A DNA stretch of 64,000 bases. Source: Thauera sp. 2A1. Its GTDB lineage: Bacteria > Pseudomonadota > Gammaproteobacteria > Burkholderiales > Rhodocyclaceae. The position numbers and the translations under genes are program-made. This document shows positions 54,375 to 63,448 of this stretch, piece by piece. Position 1 is the first letter of the stretch. Each line of letters begins with the position of its first letter. Where the stretch lies: NCBI RefSeq assembly GCF_009469595.2, contig NZ_SSXV01000143.1, positions 111,001 through 175,000 on the forward strand. Direction: 5' to 3'. The notes beneath the pieces are model-generated. The model made no database searches, was not told the origin of the DNA, and saw only the letters and a list, made by a program, of their open reading frames with translations.

Positions 54375-55322
54375 TCACGGGACACCCACGGCCATCGGAA
54401 CGAGCCGTCCCTCGTCGATGGCATCAAGGAACGCGACATCCATCGGCCTAAAGCCCCGACGATCGGGCCCGATCTGCTCAACAAAGCCGTTTGCCCTCAC
54501 GAAGACCTGGATCCGGCCGTCTCGGGTGCGGTAAGCGCGGCCTTCGAGCTCCGCCGCCTTGCGGGCCACGCGTGCCTTGTCGAGCCCGGCTTGGTGCGCC
54601 TGCGTCTCGTGCTGCACAACGGCGCGGTAGTCCTTGTCCTGCAGCACCAGTTTGCGGAGGTAGGCGAAGAGCCCTCGATCGGTGAGCCCCTCGAGGTACT
54701 TGCGCGAGGCCTGCACGATGTCCGAGAGCCGCTGCTTGCGGCTGCTGGCCAGCTTCATCAGCGCGAGCACCCCGGTGGGTTTCATGTCGTTGCGGGCGAC
54801 GAGCCAGGCAAGTTCCGTGGGCAGCGCGCAGCCTTCGATTTTGACAAAAGGCGCCGGCTTCGCCGGTTGATTTTCTTTAGATTGTTTTTGATGGGTTGAT
54901 TTAGAGGCGTCAGCCGGGACGGGTGATGCCGCGGCGGGGCTGTGGATAACCGGGGTTGAGGACGCATCGGGCGCCGGAGCGGCTTCGCCGGTGAGGGTCA
55001 GCGCCTCGAGCAGGCGCTCGGTCGGCGTGATGGGCGACGAGGAGCCTTTGAGGCCTTTTCGGGCGATTTGCTCGCGTTCGATCAAACCGCGCTCTTCCAG
55101 CCATTTCACGACGCGACCGACGGTTTCGACCGATTTGCCCGATTCTCGGGCAAGGGTGGCGCGTGCGGCATAAATGGGCGATTTCAGGCACGCGAGCCGG
55201 ATCTTTTTGACGATGCGCACGACAACGCGAAGGTAGCCGTCCGGGAGGTCCCGGAAGACGGCGGCTTCATCGATCGCGGCGCAGGCGCGCGCGATCGACG
55301 AGGGGTAGGCAATGGCAGACAT
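54375..55322 (-). CDS. Putative plasmid replication initiator (HTH protein)
   Basis: A 315-aa protein. An N-terminal winged-HTH region (SPIYAARATLARESGKSVET, VGRVVKWLEERGLIEREQIA) at about 47-90 is followed by a Pro/Ala linker and a C-terminal basic domain (LPTELAWLVARNDMKPTGVL, MKLASSRKQRLSDIVQASRK). Together with the parS array and parAB next door it is the best candidate for Rep of this replicon. It could also be a partition-linked transcription factor. Confidence 0.6.
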   Translation of the reverse strand: MSAIAYPSSIARACAAIDEAAVFRDLPDGYLRVVVRIVKKIRLACLKSPIYAARATLARESGKSVETVGRVVKWLEERGLIEREQIARKGLKGSSSPITPTERLLEALTLTGEAAPAPDASSTPVIHSPAAASPVPADASKSTHQKQSKENQPAKPAPFVKIEGCALPTELAWLVARNDMKPTGVLALMKLASSRKQRLSDIVQASRKYLEGLTDRGLFAYLRKLVLQDKDYRAVVQHETQAHQAGLDKARVARKAAELEGRAYRTRDGRIQVFVRANGFVEQIGPDRRGFRPMDVAFLDAIDEGRLVPMAVGVP

Positions 55323-55449
55323 TCAAAACCTCAAGGCGTAAAGGTTCCTTGACGTTTCAGGCCGTTTTGGTAGCATTGCCTCGTTGCGGGAGGGTTTGAC
55401 CGGTTGGCGCCGGTTGCTTCCAAAGTGGTCCGAAACACCAGTTCCAGAT

Positions 55450-55481
55450 AAACCCCGTTGAGTTGGCGCTCAGCGGGGTTT
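55450..55481 (+). terminator. Rho-independent terminator-like hairpin in rep leader
   Basis: AAACCCCGTTGAG (55450-55462), loop TTGGCG, CTCAGCGGGGTTT (55469-55481), with one G-U pair, followed by TTC TTT on the plus strand. It lies upstream of and antisense to the leftward rep-like gene. Confidence 0.65.
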
Positions 55482-55570
55482 TTCTTTGGCAGGAAGGGTT
55501 TTGATCGGGTCAGGTCATCGTGATCTCCTGGGCTGAAACCTGATGCTCGAAATCGGACGCCCAGATGTGC

Positions 55571-55595
55571 GAAACCCCGCGGAGGGCGGGGTTTC
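55571..55595. terminator. Second GC-rich hairpin between rep-like gene and parS
   Basis: AAACCCCGC, a short loop, GCGGGGTTT (about 55571-55595). The stem is strong, but only a weak T-run follows. It may separate the par and rep transcription units. Confidence 0.5.
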
Positions 55596-55624
55596 TGTGT
55601 GTTGCGTCGTGGGCTGGCAGGCGG

Positions 55625-55892
55625 TGTTTATACGTATAAACACGCCATACCCGATGGGATCGGGGAGGCTTTCGTTTTGGATCGGGCAGTTCCTGAGAGG
55701 AGACCATGGATGGCTTGCGGCCTCCATGATGTTTATACGTATAAACAACTCCGGCGCCGGCTTGGGCGGACGTGTTTATACGTATAAACATCTCTTGGGC
55801 TTTCCGATGCGCGGCGATGTTCGCGTCGCCGCGCGGGCGTGAGTAGTGAGCACCTCCGCAAGCCGGCTGTCTGGTGTTTATACGTATAAACA
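55625..55892. repeat. Four parS-like palindromes (partition centromere)
   Basis: The perfect 18-bp palindrome TGTTTATACGTATAAACA occurs at 55625-55642, 55730-55747, 55773-55790 and 55875-55892, separated start to start by 105, 43 and 102 bp. It lies directly downstream of parB, just before its stop. It resembles chromosomal parS (TGTTTCACGTGAAACA) with an AT pair inserted in each half. Predicted ParB-binding sites. Confidence 0.85.
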
Positions 55893-55903
55893 GCCTGATC
55901 ATG

Positions 55904-56962
55904 CTAGTCCCGCGCCTCCTCGTTCTCGGCTGGAGCACTACCCTTCGACGTGTCATCCTCATTGAACTCTTCGGCGACCGTTGCCAGCAGCTCCTCGAGC
56001 GCCATCGCAAACTTGACGCGCTTCGACGGCTCGACGCTGATGTTGACTTCGAACGCGTCGCCGCGCCGCTTGTAGTAGCCGTTCTTGTAGCGAACCTGTT
56101 TTGAGGCCGTCGGTGTCTTGCTCGTCTTCGGTTCAAGCAAAGCCTGGGTCTGATTCACAAGCCAGGCATGGGTGTGATTCTCTTCTGCAAACTTCACTGC
56201 AAGCCGGACGGCCTGTCGGAGGCCGACCTTGTCGGCAACTTTGCTCAATTGGTATGCGGCGTTGGCGCCAAAACGTGTTGGTGCGCCTTTGATAATCTCG
56301 ACGACATCGGGGGGCAGCTTCGAAAACGCCCGATAAAATGTCATCTGCGATCGAGAAACGCCCGCTCTGCGCGCGACATCGGCCGACGTCTCGCCAGCGG
56401 CAATGAGCTTCTCGTAGAACAGTGCCCGATCAAGGTCGCAGTGTTGCTCGCGCTCTTCGTTCTGTTGATAGCCGAACCAGGCTGATTCTTCGAGTGTCAG
56501 GTTGTCGTGAACTTCTGCGAGAAGTTCTTCGAGAACCTTATGCTCCAGGCACGATTGAACGCGTGTCCAGCCGTCCGCGATAATGAATCGGCCGTCCTGA
56601 TCCGGGTTCGGGATGACGTGGATTGGGTCGTGCTGCCCTTGCGTGCGGAGCGCCTCTGCGCGATCCCGGATCATTTCGGGGGTGTAAACCTCACGCGGAG
56701 CAAGGGGGTTCGGATCGATGAGTCGTACATCGATCATCATTAGGTTCCGGCCTGATCCGTTCGTGGAAATCGGGACGGCTTTGGGTGGCAGCGCAGATGT
56801 GACCTTGAGTGGTGGCACGATCTGCCCGATTGCCTCCTCGGGAACGATGGGCTGATGAGAGATGACAGCGAATTCTTCGGGCTCGGCATGAGGCGATGTC
56901 GATGGAACGACGGCGCCTGACTTGATCAAGCCCGATATCTTATAGGGTGCACGCTTGGCCAT
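55904..56962 (-). CDS. parB: Plasmid partition protein ParB
   Basis: A 352-aa ParB/Srx-fold CTP-switch-type protein. The N-terminal ParB domain shows VRLIDPNPLAPREVYTPEMI, GQHDPIHVIPNPDQDGRFII and ADGWTRVQSCL. The HTH (GETSADVARRAGVSRSQMTF) is near residue 190. The C-terminal dimerisation region is acidic. It binds the four palindromes downstream of its gene and is translated 2 bp after parA. Confidence 0.92.
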   Translation of the reverse strand: MAKRAPYKISGLIKSGAVVPSTSPHAEPEEFAVISHQPIVPEEAIGQIVPPLKVTSALPPKAVPISTNGSGRNLMMIDVRLIDPNPLAPREVYTPEMIRDRAEALRTQGQHDPIHVIPNPDQDGRFIIADGWTRVQSCLEHKVLEELLAEVHDNLTLEESAWFGYQQNEEREQHCDLDRALFYEKLIAAGETSADVARRAGVSRSQMTFYRAFSKLPPDVVEIIKGAPTRFGANAAYQLSKVADKVGLRQAVRLAVKFAEENHTHAWLVNQTQALLEPKTSKTPTASKQVRYKNGYYKRRGDAFEVNISVEPSKRVKFAMALEELLATVAEEFNEDDTSKGSAPAENEEARD

Positions 56963-56964
56963 CG

Positions 56965-58041
56965 TCAGCGCTCCGTGTCAACTTTCGGCAAGCCGGGTTG
57001 AGTGATTCCGAAGCTCAGGATCAGGCTCTTCGCGACATCGATGATCGCGATCGATCCTGCGGAACTCGGATCGGATTCGACAAGTGGAACGGCCTCGCGC
57101 GTCTGCGGATTAAGTTGGCGGGAGAAACCGCTGAATGTCGGGACGATCGAGTCGTTCAGCATGGTGCCGTACTTGCTGTACAGAAAACCCATCGATTCAC
57201 GCACATGCTTGAGCTGAGGGTGATACTTGTTGATCACGACTTCGAGACCAATCTTTGCACCCGTCATCGCCTCGATTTCAGCCAAGTTTGACGACAGGGA
57301 ATCAAGCGCGCGCAGACAACTTCCCTCTGGTTCGACGACCGTCAGGACTTTCCCGGATTCTTTGGCTGCGTAAGAGAATGCGAGTCCGATCGGAGTGGTG
57401 CCCGGAGCTGTATCCACAACGATGACATCGTAATTTTCTGAGAGAAAGGCGCCGTTGCGCTTGAGGAAAAGCAGCGCGCGTTCGTGGCTCGCCATGGCCG
57501 TGACGAGTGACGCGTCAGCCTCGGCAAGCGTGATGTCCGACGGGATGACGTCGAGGAACCCCCCCTCGTACACGTGAACGATCGCCTCGGATAGATCGGT
57601 ATCCGGGTCAGCAGACTTCTTGACCAGAAAGTGCCCAATGTGTTTGATCGTCGTGTCGAAGGTGGACTCGACCCCCAGCAAGTTCGAGGCGGTCGCCTGC
57701 GGATCCGCGTCAATCACCAGAACGCGATACCCCATCAACGCTAGCGCCGTTGCAGCATTGACCGAGATCGACGTCTTCCCGACGCCCCCCTTCGTCATTC
57801 GGGTCATGATAATCGGAGGAATGGCCCCGGTCTTTGGCTTGCCTTTACTTTTCGGGATGTTGGTGGGATCGATACCAGCAAACCGATAGCGCGCGGAGCG
57901 AAGATCCGCCGGTGTGTAGCGCATATGATGCTGCCCTGGCGGCTTTTCTCGGCCGACAAGATCTTGCAGACGCTTTGCCGGCACATCCAGTCCGGAGAGC
58001 ATCACTGCTACCGATGTCTTGAAATCAACCTTGCGCGCCAT
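56965..58041 (-). CDS. parA: Plasmid partition ATPase ParA
   Basis: A 358-aa deviant-Walker ATPase. KGGVGKTSISVNAATALALM near residue 84, VLVIDADPQATASNLLG near 107 and VIVVDTAPGTTPIGL near 207. About 80 N-terminal residues form a DNA-binding extension typical of type Ia ParA proteins, which also repress their own operon. The start at 58041 (MARKVDFKTS) was preferred. The AT-rich upstream region (58090-58140) probably holds the par promoter. Confidence 0.94.
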   Translation of the reverse strand: MARKVDFKTSVAVMLSGLDVPAKRLQDLVGREKPPGQHHMRYTPADLRSARYRFAGIDPTNIPKSKGKPKTGAIPPIIMTRMTKGGVGKTSISVNAATALALMGYRVLVIDADPQATASNLLGVESTFDTTIKHIGHFLVKKSADPDTDLSEAIVHVYEGGFLDVIPSDITLAEADASLVTAMASHERALLFLKRNGAFLSENYDVIVVDTAPGTTPIGLAFSYAAKESGKVLTVVEPEGSCLRALDSLSSNLAEIEAMTGAKIGLEVVINKYHPQLKHVRESMGFLYSKYGTMLNDSIVPTFSGFSRQLNPQTREAVPLVESDPSSAGSIAIIDVAKSLILSFGITQPGLPKVDTER

Positions 58042-58275
58042 AGAACACCGCATCAGACCTTGTCAACGCTTGCAAGGCTACTCGTTGCGAAAGTTGTTAG
58101 CAAGTTTTTTATATATAAGACAAAAAAAACTATTTTTCCCCGGTTTAAGCTTCCCAACAAAAGTTCTGGGTCGGCGGGGTTTTGGACTGCAGGCCTCGGT
58201 CGTGTAACAGGCTCTCAAGAATCATTGAGGTACCGTTGGCACATGAGCGGACGGGCAGTTCTACCCACGTAAGCA

Positions 58276-58893
58276 TCACCCGAGGGCCTTGCCGTGCAGT
58301 GCCAGCACCTCGCCGATCAAGGCGTCCTGGGCACGGGCATCGTCTGGCAGCGGCAGCCGGCCGTCGATGAGCAACATCGCCAGGCCATGGACCAGCGACC
58401 AGGTCGCGATCGCCAGCGCCTGGGTATCCGCGCCCGGCGCTGCGCCCCGCTCGCGCTTGAGGGTGGCAACGGCCTGGGCGCAATGGGCGAACGCCTCGCC
58501 GCCGGCCTGCGCGAGGCCGGCGAACTGTGGCTTCCCGGCCAGCGTCGGGCCGAACATCAGGCGATAGAGCGCCGGGCGGCGGCGGGCGAAGTCGAGGTAG
58601 GTCAGGCCGAAGGCGCGCAGTCGCGCGGCCGTTTCGCTCTCCCCCGTGGCGGCAGCGCCCATGTCCGCCGACAGGGCGCGGAAGCCGCGCTCGGCGACCG
58701 CAGCCAGCAGGCTGTCCTTGTCGGTGAAGTGCCGGTAGGGCGCCATGTGCGATACCCCCGCGGCACCGGCCACCGCGCGCAGCGTCAGGGCCTCGAGGCC
58801 CTGCGCTTCCAGGATCGTGGTTGCCTCGAGCACCAGCCGCTCGCGCAGATCACCCGTTCCCGCCGTCTCGGCGTGCGTCAGCGTCGTATTCAT
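58276..58893 (-). CDS. TetR/AcrR-family regulator
   Basis: A 205-aa regulator. The N-terminal HTH is LVLEATTILEAQGLEALTLR and AVAGAAGVSHMAPYRHFTDK, and the C-terminal ligand domain (LYRLMFGPTLAGKPQFAGLA) is of the TetR_C_33/WHG type. It is divergent from the flavoprotein gene, with two matching palindromes between them, so it is likely that gene's repressor. Confidence 0.9.
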   Translation of the reverse strand: MNTTLTHAETAGTGDLRERLVLEATTILEAQGLEALTLRAVAGAAGVSHMAPYRHFTDKDSLLAAVAERGFRALSADMGAAATGESETAARLRAFGLTYLDFARRRPALYRLMFGPTLAGKPQFAGLAQAGGEAFAHCAQAVATLKRERGAAPGADTQALAIATWSLVHGLAMLLIDGRLPLPDDARAQDALIGEVLALHGKALG

Positions 58894-58914
58894 CGGGGCA
58901 GTATGGCGAATCGA

Positions 58915-58957
58915 GTTTACAACGTAAACATCAACGTCTATGTTTACGGTGTAAACA
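58915..58957. promoter_or_regulatory. Two TetR operator palindromes
   Basis: GTTTAC-AAC-GTAAAC at 58915-58929 and TGTTTAC-GGT-GTAAACA at 58941-58957, the same 6-3-6 dyad with centres 27 bp apart, between the tetR start and the flavoprotein gene. Confidence 0.75.
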
Positions 58958-59026
58958 ACCCGCCAAGCCCATGTGCGGCCCATCCGATCCATGTGCCCGT
59001 CCGACGGCCGCCCCAGGAGGCGTTCG

Positions 59027-61165
59027 ATGAAGACCTTTCTTCGCATCAAGCTTTTTCTCGTGCCCCTGCCGGCTTTCCTGATCGCCACCGCACAAGGCCA
59101 TGGGTTCGCCGGCGCGCTCGCGGGCCTGGTGTGGACCCTCGGTGCGTCCGTCCTGAGACGCGGCCTGCGACCGCCACCCCCGTTCGAGGCCTCGCTGGTG
59201 GTCGGCTTTGCCCTTGCCATCCTCGCACTGACGGTCACAGCCCTCGATCCGGGGCGGACGGTCAGCCTCGTGATGGGCAGCCTTGCCGCTGGCGCCACCG
59301 TCAGCATCCTGCACGGGCGTCCATGGACAGCCGGGTTTTCGGCGGCCGAGTTTGGCGGCGCAAGCGCGACCCCCTTGTTCATTTCCATCAACACGGCGAT
59401 CTCGGCCCTCTGGGGAGCGCTGTTCGCCTGGCTCGCGGTGGCTACGTGGCTCGCGCTGCCGGCTCTCGCGCACTGGCTCGCGGTCGCCGCCGGCGCGGTG
59501 GCCTCCATCGTGCTGCCCAGGCTGCTCGTTGCGCGCGGATTGCGCCGCATGGCGGCGGGCGACACGCGCCACGCCTGGCCGTCCCCCGACCTGCACGCCT
59601 CCTCTGCTGCCGCAGGGGAGGTGGTCGACGTGGCCGTGATCGGCGCCGGCATCGGCGGTCTCACCGCGGCCGCCCTGCTGGCGGATGCCGGACTGCGGGT
59701 GGAGGTGTTCGAACAGCATGAGGTGCCCGGCGGCTTCGCCCATACCTGGCTGCGGCGCGCCCGCGCGTGCGACCCGGAAAATGGCGCATCGCTGGCGTTC
59801 CGGTTCGACGCCGGCGTGCATGACGTGTCGGGCTGGCACCCGGGCGGCACCGTGCGTAGCGTGTTCGAACGTCTGGGAATCGCGCACGAGGACGAATGGG
59901 TCCGGCTGGACCATCGTTATGTGTTCGATGGCCGTGCGATCGACGTGCCGCGCGACTGGCGGGCCTGGGTCGAACGGCTCGCGGCCGAGTTTCCACACGA
60001 GGCGGCTGGCCTGCGCGCGCTGTTCGCCGACATCCATGCCATCCACGAGGCGATGTTCTCGACCGCTGCCGAACGCGGCGGCATTCCCGGCACGCCGGGG
60101 ACGCCGCAGGCCCTGCTCGCGTTCGCCCGGCGTCATCCGCTGGCGGTCACCTGGCTGGACCGGCCCTGGCAGGATCTCGTCGCGCACCATCTGCGTGACC
60201 CTGCGGTGCAGGCCTGGGTCTGCGCCTTGGCGGGCTACCTCAGCGACGACATCACCCGCCTTCGGGTGCGCGACTTCGTCCCCCTCTTCGGCTACTACTT
60301 CAACGGCGGCTACTACCCGCTCGGCGGTTCGGGCCTGATCGCGCAGCGGCTGGTCGAGGCCATCGAGGCGCGCGGCGGGCGCGTCCACCTGCGCACCGCG
60401 GTGACGCGCATCGTCACCGCGCAGGGCACCGCGACCGGTGTCGTCGTGCGCAGACGCAACGGCCCCGAGCAGACCGTGCGGGCGCGAGCGGTGGTCACCA
60501 ATGCCGACCTGCGTCAGAGCCTGACCCGGCTGCTTCCCCAGGACGACGCCCCTCCGGAAGCACGCATCGCCGAGGCACATCTCCAGGCGAGCTGTTCGGC
60601 GATTGGCGTGAACCTTGCGGTCAAGGGCACGCTGGACATGCCGCCGGTCGTGCATGTGGCCGACGCGAGCGGTGCCGTGTCCATCGTCATCCCCTCCCGG
60701 GTAGATCCGGGCTGCGCGCCCGCCGGCTATTCCACCGTCGAGCTGCTGGCCTTGATGCGGCCGGACGAGGCACACACATGGTTTGCCGACGCTTCGACCG
60801 ACGGCAATCTCACGGAAGATCACGACCACCGTGCCTACCGCCGCTCGGCGCCCTATCTTGCAAGAAAGCAGGCCGCCGGCGACCGCCTCATCGCGCTCGC
60901 ACGCCTGGCGATCCCCGATCTGGAGCAGCGCATTCTGTTTCGCACCGACGCCAGCCCGCTCACCTTCCAGCGCTATGCGTGGACGAGTGGAGGCGGCATC
61001 TATGGCACCCGCAGCGATGGGATGATTCCCACCAAGTCGGCGGTACGCAATCTCGTGGTGGCGGGTGCGGCCACGCATGGGGCAGGGATCGAGGCGGTGG
61101 TGATCTCCGGCGCCTTTGCTGCCGAAGCCCTCGTGCCGGGGCTGCTTGCGCGCACCGCGGCATGA
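59027..61165 (+). CDS. Membrane domain fused to CrtI-like FAD oxidoreductase
   Basis: 712 aa. The first 190 residues form five or six membrane helices (LFLVPLPAFLIATAQGHGFA, SLVVGFALAILALTV, ALFAWLAVATWLALPALAHW). From about residue 200 it is a phytoene-desaturase/RetSat-type flavoenzyme: DVAVIGAGIGGLTAAALLAD, VFEQHEVPGGFAHTW, YYFNGGYYPLGGSGLIAQRL, and C-terminal NLVVAGAATHGAGIEAVVIS. AGGAGG precedes the ATG. Likely acts on a lipophilic substrate at the membrane. The fusion is unusual. Confidence 0.85.
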   Translation: MKTFLRIKLFLVPLPAFLIATAQGHGFAGALAGLVWTLGASVLRRGLRPPPPFEASLVVGFALAILALTVTALDPGRTVSLVMGSLAAGATVSILHGRPWTAGFSAAEFGGASATPLFISINTAISALWGALFAWLAVATWLALPALAHWLAVAAGAVASIVLPRLLVARGLRRMAAGDTRHAWPSPDLHASSAAAGEVVDVAVIGAGIGGLTAAALLADAGLRVEVFEQHEVPGGFAHTWLRRARACDPENGASLAFRFDAGVHDVSGWHPGGTVRSVFERLGIAHEDEWVRLDHRYVFDGRAIDVPRDWRAWVERLAAEFPHEAAGLRALFADIHAIHEAMFSTAAERGGIPGTPGTPQALLAFARRHPLAVTWLDRPWQDLVAHHLRDPAVQAWVCALAGYLSDDITRLRVRDFVPLFGYYFNGGYYPLGGSGLIAQRLVEAIEARGGRVHLRTAVTRIVTAQGTATGVVVRRRNGPEQTVRARAVVTNADLRQSLTRLLPQDDAPPEARIAEAHLQASCSAIGVNLAVKGTLDMPPVVHVADASGAVSIVIPSRVDPGCAPAGYSTVELLALMRPDEAHTWFADASTDGNLTEDHDHRAYRRSAPYLARKQAAGDRLIALARLAIPDLEQRILFRTDASPLTFQRYAWTSGGGIYGTRSDGMIPTKSAVRNLVVAGAATHGAGIEAVVISGAFAAEALVPGLLARTAA

Positions 61166-61188
61166 GGTGCAGCCATGATGCCGATCAT

Positions 61189-61476
61189 TCAGCGCGCCCA
61201 ACCGGTCTGGTCGTGTGGGAGTCGCCCGTCAGGGTCATTCACGATGACTGCGTTGCCGCTCTTGGGCTGTTCCGGGTATACGACGAGGTTCGTGCCGCCC
61301 TCGTGCGCCTGGCTCGGAAAGAGGATGCCGGTGTAGCCATTGGCCAGCACTATGTCCGCGAGAACCCAGGTCGGGGGCACGATGTGCAGCTCGAATTTGA
61401 GTGTGCGCCAGTCATGCCATAGCTCGTCCCACGGCGCCCCCTGGTGGAGCTGACGCAGATCGATAGGGCGCGACAA
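61189..61476 (-). pseudogene. RES-domain toxin, C-terminal remnant
   Basis: About 95 residues (PTWVLADIVLANGYTGILFP, AHEGGTNLVVYPEQPKSGNA, DPDGRLPHDQTGW) matching the C-terminal half of RES toxins. The N-terminal half is missing, replaced by the IS66 element at about 61477. No antitoxin is adjacent. Confidence 0.65.
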
Positions 61477-61520
61477 TCATCCTGTCCTCGGCGATCCGCG
61501 CCCACGTCTATAGCGAGGCG

Positions 61521-61823
61521 GTGGACATGAGGAAGTCGATCGATGGGCTCGCGCAGATCGTGTCGCGCTGCATGGGCATGAACCCGCTCTCGGGTCAGGT
61601 GTTCGTGTTCATCGGCCGGCGCCGCGACAAGGCCAAGCTCCTGGTGTGGGACCGTCATGGGTTCTGGGTGCTTTACAAGCGCCTGGAGCGCGGGCGTTTC
61701 ACCGACCCCGCGCGGCTGTCGGCTGAGGGCCTGGCGATGAGCGAGTTGCTCGCCTGGCTCGATGGCATCGATCTGTCGCGAACGCGCCGCCTGGCGCCGG
61801 TGGCGGCCAGCGTCGTGGGGTGA
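61521..61823 (+). CDS. tnpB: IS66 accessory protein TnpB
   Basis: A 100-aa protein with the IS66 Orf2 signature: VDMRKSIDGLAQIVSRCMGM, SGQVFVFIGRRRDKAKLLVW, GFWVLYKRLERGRF. The usual N-terminus is about 15 residues longer; the frame is open upstream to a stop near 61468 without an ATG, so the start (GTG 61521) is uncertain. Confidence 0.9.
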   Translation: MDMRKSIDGLAQIVSRCMGMNPLSGQVFVFIGRRRDKAKLLVWDRHGFWVLYKRLERGRFTDPARLSAEGLAMSELLAWLDGIDLSRTRRLAPVAASVVG

Positions 61824-61882
61824 ATGTCGGCCGCACGGGCAATCGGTGATTCACCGCATTCACCGAGACGGCCTGCACGGGC

Positions 61883-63448
61883 ATGCTTGGCCCCATGAAC
61901 CTGCCTGTCCCGATCGATCGCGCCAGCCTGCCTAAGGAGGTGGTTCCGCTGCAGGATCTGGTGCTCAAACTGGGGCAGCAGGTGCAGGCGATGCGTGCGC
62001 AGTTTGACGCGCAACTGGACACCCTGCGTCACCAGCTGGTCGAGTTGCGGCGGCGCCTGTTCGGGCCCCGCAGCGAGGTGATCCACCTCGGCCAGGCAGA
62101 ACTGTGGTCCGACCCGGTACAGATCCCCGTACCGAGTGAGGAGCGTCGCGAGGTCGGCGCCCACACCCGGCGCAAGGGCGGGCGGCCGGCGATCAGCCCG
62201 GATCTGCCGCGCCGGCGCGTCGAGCACGACCTCTCCGATGTCGAGAAGGCCGGCTACGCCGCGCTCGAGCGCATCGGCGAGGAGGTCTCGGAGTTGCTCG
62301 AGTACATTCCCGCCCGCCTGGAGGTGATCCAGAACGTGCGCCTGAAGTACCGCTGCGAGAGCGCCGACGGTCGCAGTACCGTGCGCACCGCCACCGCCCA
62401 GGGTTCGCCGCTGCCCAGGAGCAACGCCGGTGCCGGGCTGCTCGCCCACGTGATGGTCTCGAAGTACCTCGATCACTGCCCGCTGGCGCGCCAGTCGCGG
62501 ATCTTCGCGCGCCAAGGCGTCGCTCTGTCGCGTCAGACCCTGTGCGACTGGGTGCTCGATGCGACCGAGTTGCTCGCCGTGTTGATGCCCGCCCTGCAGC
62601 GCCACGTACTCGCGAGCCCGGTGATCTTCACCGACGACACCACGCTGTCCCTTCAGGCCCCGGGCAAGACGATCACCGCCCGGATGTGGGTGTATCTGGC
62701 CGGCGGGCAGCAGAAGGACGATGGGGGCCAGTGGCAGCAGGTGGCCCCGGCCGCACTCTACGACTTCACGGCCGATCGATCCGGGACGCACCCGCGCCGG
62801 ATCCTGGGCGCGTGGCGCGGCTACCTGCAGGCCGACGACTACAGCGGCTACCACGCCAGCTTCCGCGAGGACGTCACCCATGTGGCGTGCTGGGCGCATG
62901 TGCGGCGCAAGTTCTTCGATGTGCTCAAGGCCGCCCCCAAGGGGGCGCCGCCGGGGCTGGCCGATGACGCGTTGCGCTTCATCGGGCTGATCTACCGCAT
63001 CGAGCGTCGCCTGGCCGAGGCCGACCCGGACGTGCGCCTGCGTGTGCGCCAAGGGCGCACCCGACGTGTGCTGGCCGCGTTCCACCGCTGGCTCACCCAT
63101 CACCAGCCGACGCTGCAGCCGCGCTCGCCGCTGGGACGTGCGTTTGCCTACGCGCTGTCGAACTGGACAGCGCTCACCGTGTTTGCCGACAGCGGCCTGC
63201 TCGCGCCGGACAACAATACCGCCGAGCGGGCGATGCGCCCGGTGGCGATCTCGAGGAAGAACTGGCTGTTTGCCGGAAGTCCACGTGGCGGACGGGCCGC
63301 TGCCGTGGCACTCTCGCTGATCGAGACGGCGCGGTTGAACGGCATTGAGCCCTACGCCTACCTGAAGGATGTGCTCACGCGCCTGCCCGGCCACCGTATG
63401 GACCGGCTCGACGAACTGCTGCCGATGAACTGGAAGCCTGCGCCCTGA
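61883..63448 (+). CDS. tnpC: IS66 transposase TnpC
   Basis: A 521-aa DDE transposase with an N-terminal leucine-rich coiled coil (LVLKLGQQVQAMRAQFDAQL), a zinc-finger-like region that has lost most cysteines, a catalytic core with FTDDTTLSLQAPGKTITARM and LQADDYSGYHASF, and C-terminal LLAPDNNTAERAMRPVAISR and NWLFAGSPRGGRAAA. Its stop overlaps the next start codon by one base. Confidence 0.93.
   Translation: MLGPMNLPVPIDRASLPKEVVPLQDLVLKLGQQVQAMRAQFDAQLDTLRHQLVELRRRLFGPRSEVIHLGQAELWSDPVQIPVPSEERREVGAHTRRKGGRPAISPDLPRRRVEHDLSDVEKAGYAALERIGEEVSELLEYIPARLEVIQNVRLKYRCESADGRSTVRTATAQGSPLPRSNAGAGLLAHVMVSKYLDHCPLARQSRIFARQGVALSRQTLCDWVLDATELLAVLMPALQRHVLASPVIFTDDTTLSLQAPGKTITARMWVYLAGGQQKDDGGQWQQVAPAALYDFTADRSGTHPRRILGAWRGYLQADDYSGYHASFREDVTHVACWAHVRRKFFDVLKAAPKGAPPGLADDALRFIGLIYRIERRLAEADPDVRLRVRQGRTRRVLAAFHRWLTHHQPTLQPRSPLGRAFAYALSNWTALTVFADSGLLAPDNNTAERAMRPVAISRKNWLFAGSPRGGRAAAVALSLIETARLNGIEPYAYLKDVLTRLPGHRMDRLDELLPMNWKPAP

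Noticed and set aside
55515..55842. Open frames on both strands with repeated YTYKH or FIRIN peptides
   Set aside because: The peptide repeats are just the parS palindromes translated; they are not a repeat protein.
58931..61201. 756-codon open frame antisense to the membrane/CrtI fusion gene
   Set aside because: The plus-strand gene has clear FAD motifs; the antisense frame has none.
44659..61476. The two RES fragments being halves of one gene split by rearrangement
   Set aside because: Both are leftward, but the N-terminal half lies downstream of the C-terminal half, so simple insertion or deletion cannot join them; two separate relics are more likely.
61673..63394. 573-codon open frame antisense to IS66 tnpB/tnpC
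   Set aside because: Shadow of the transposase genes.
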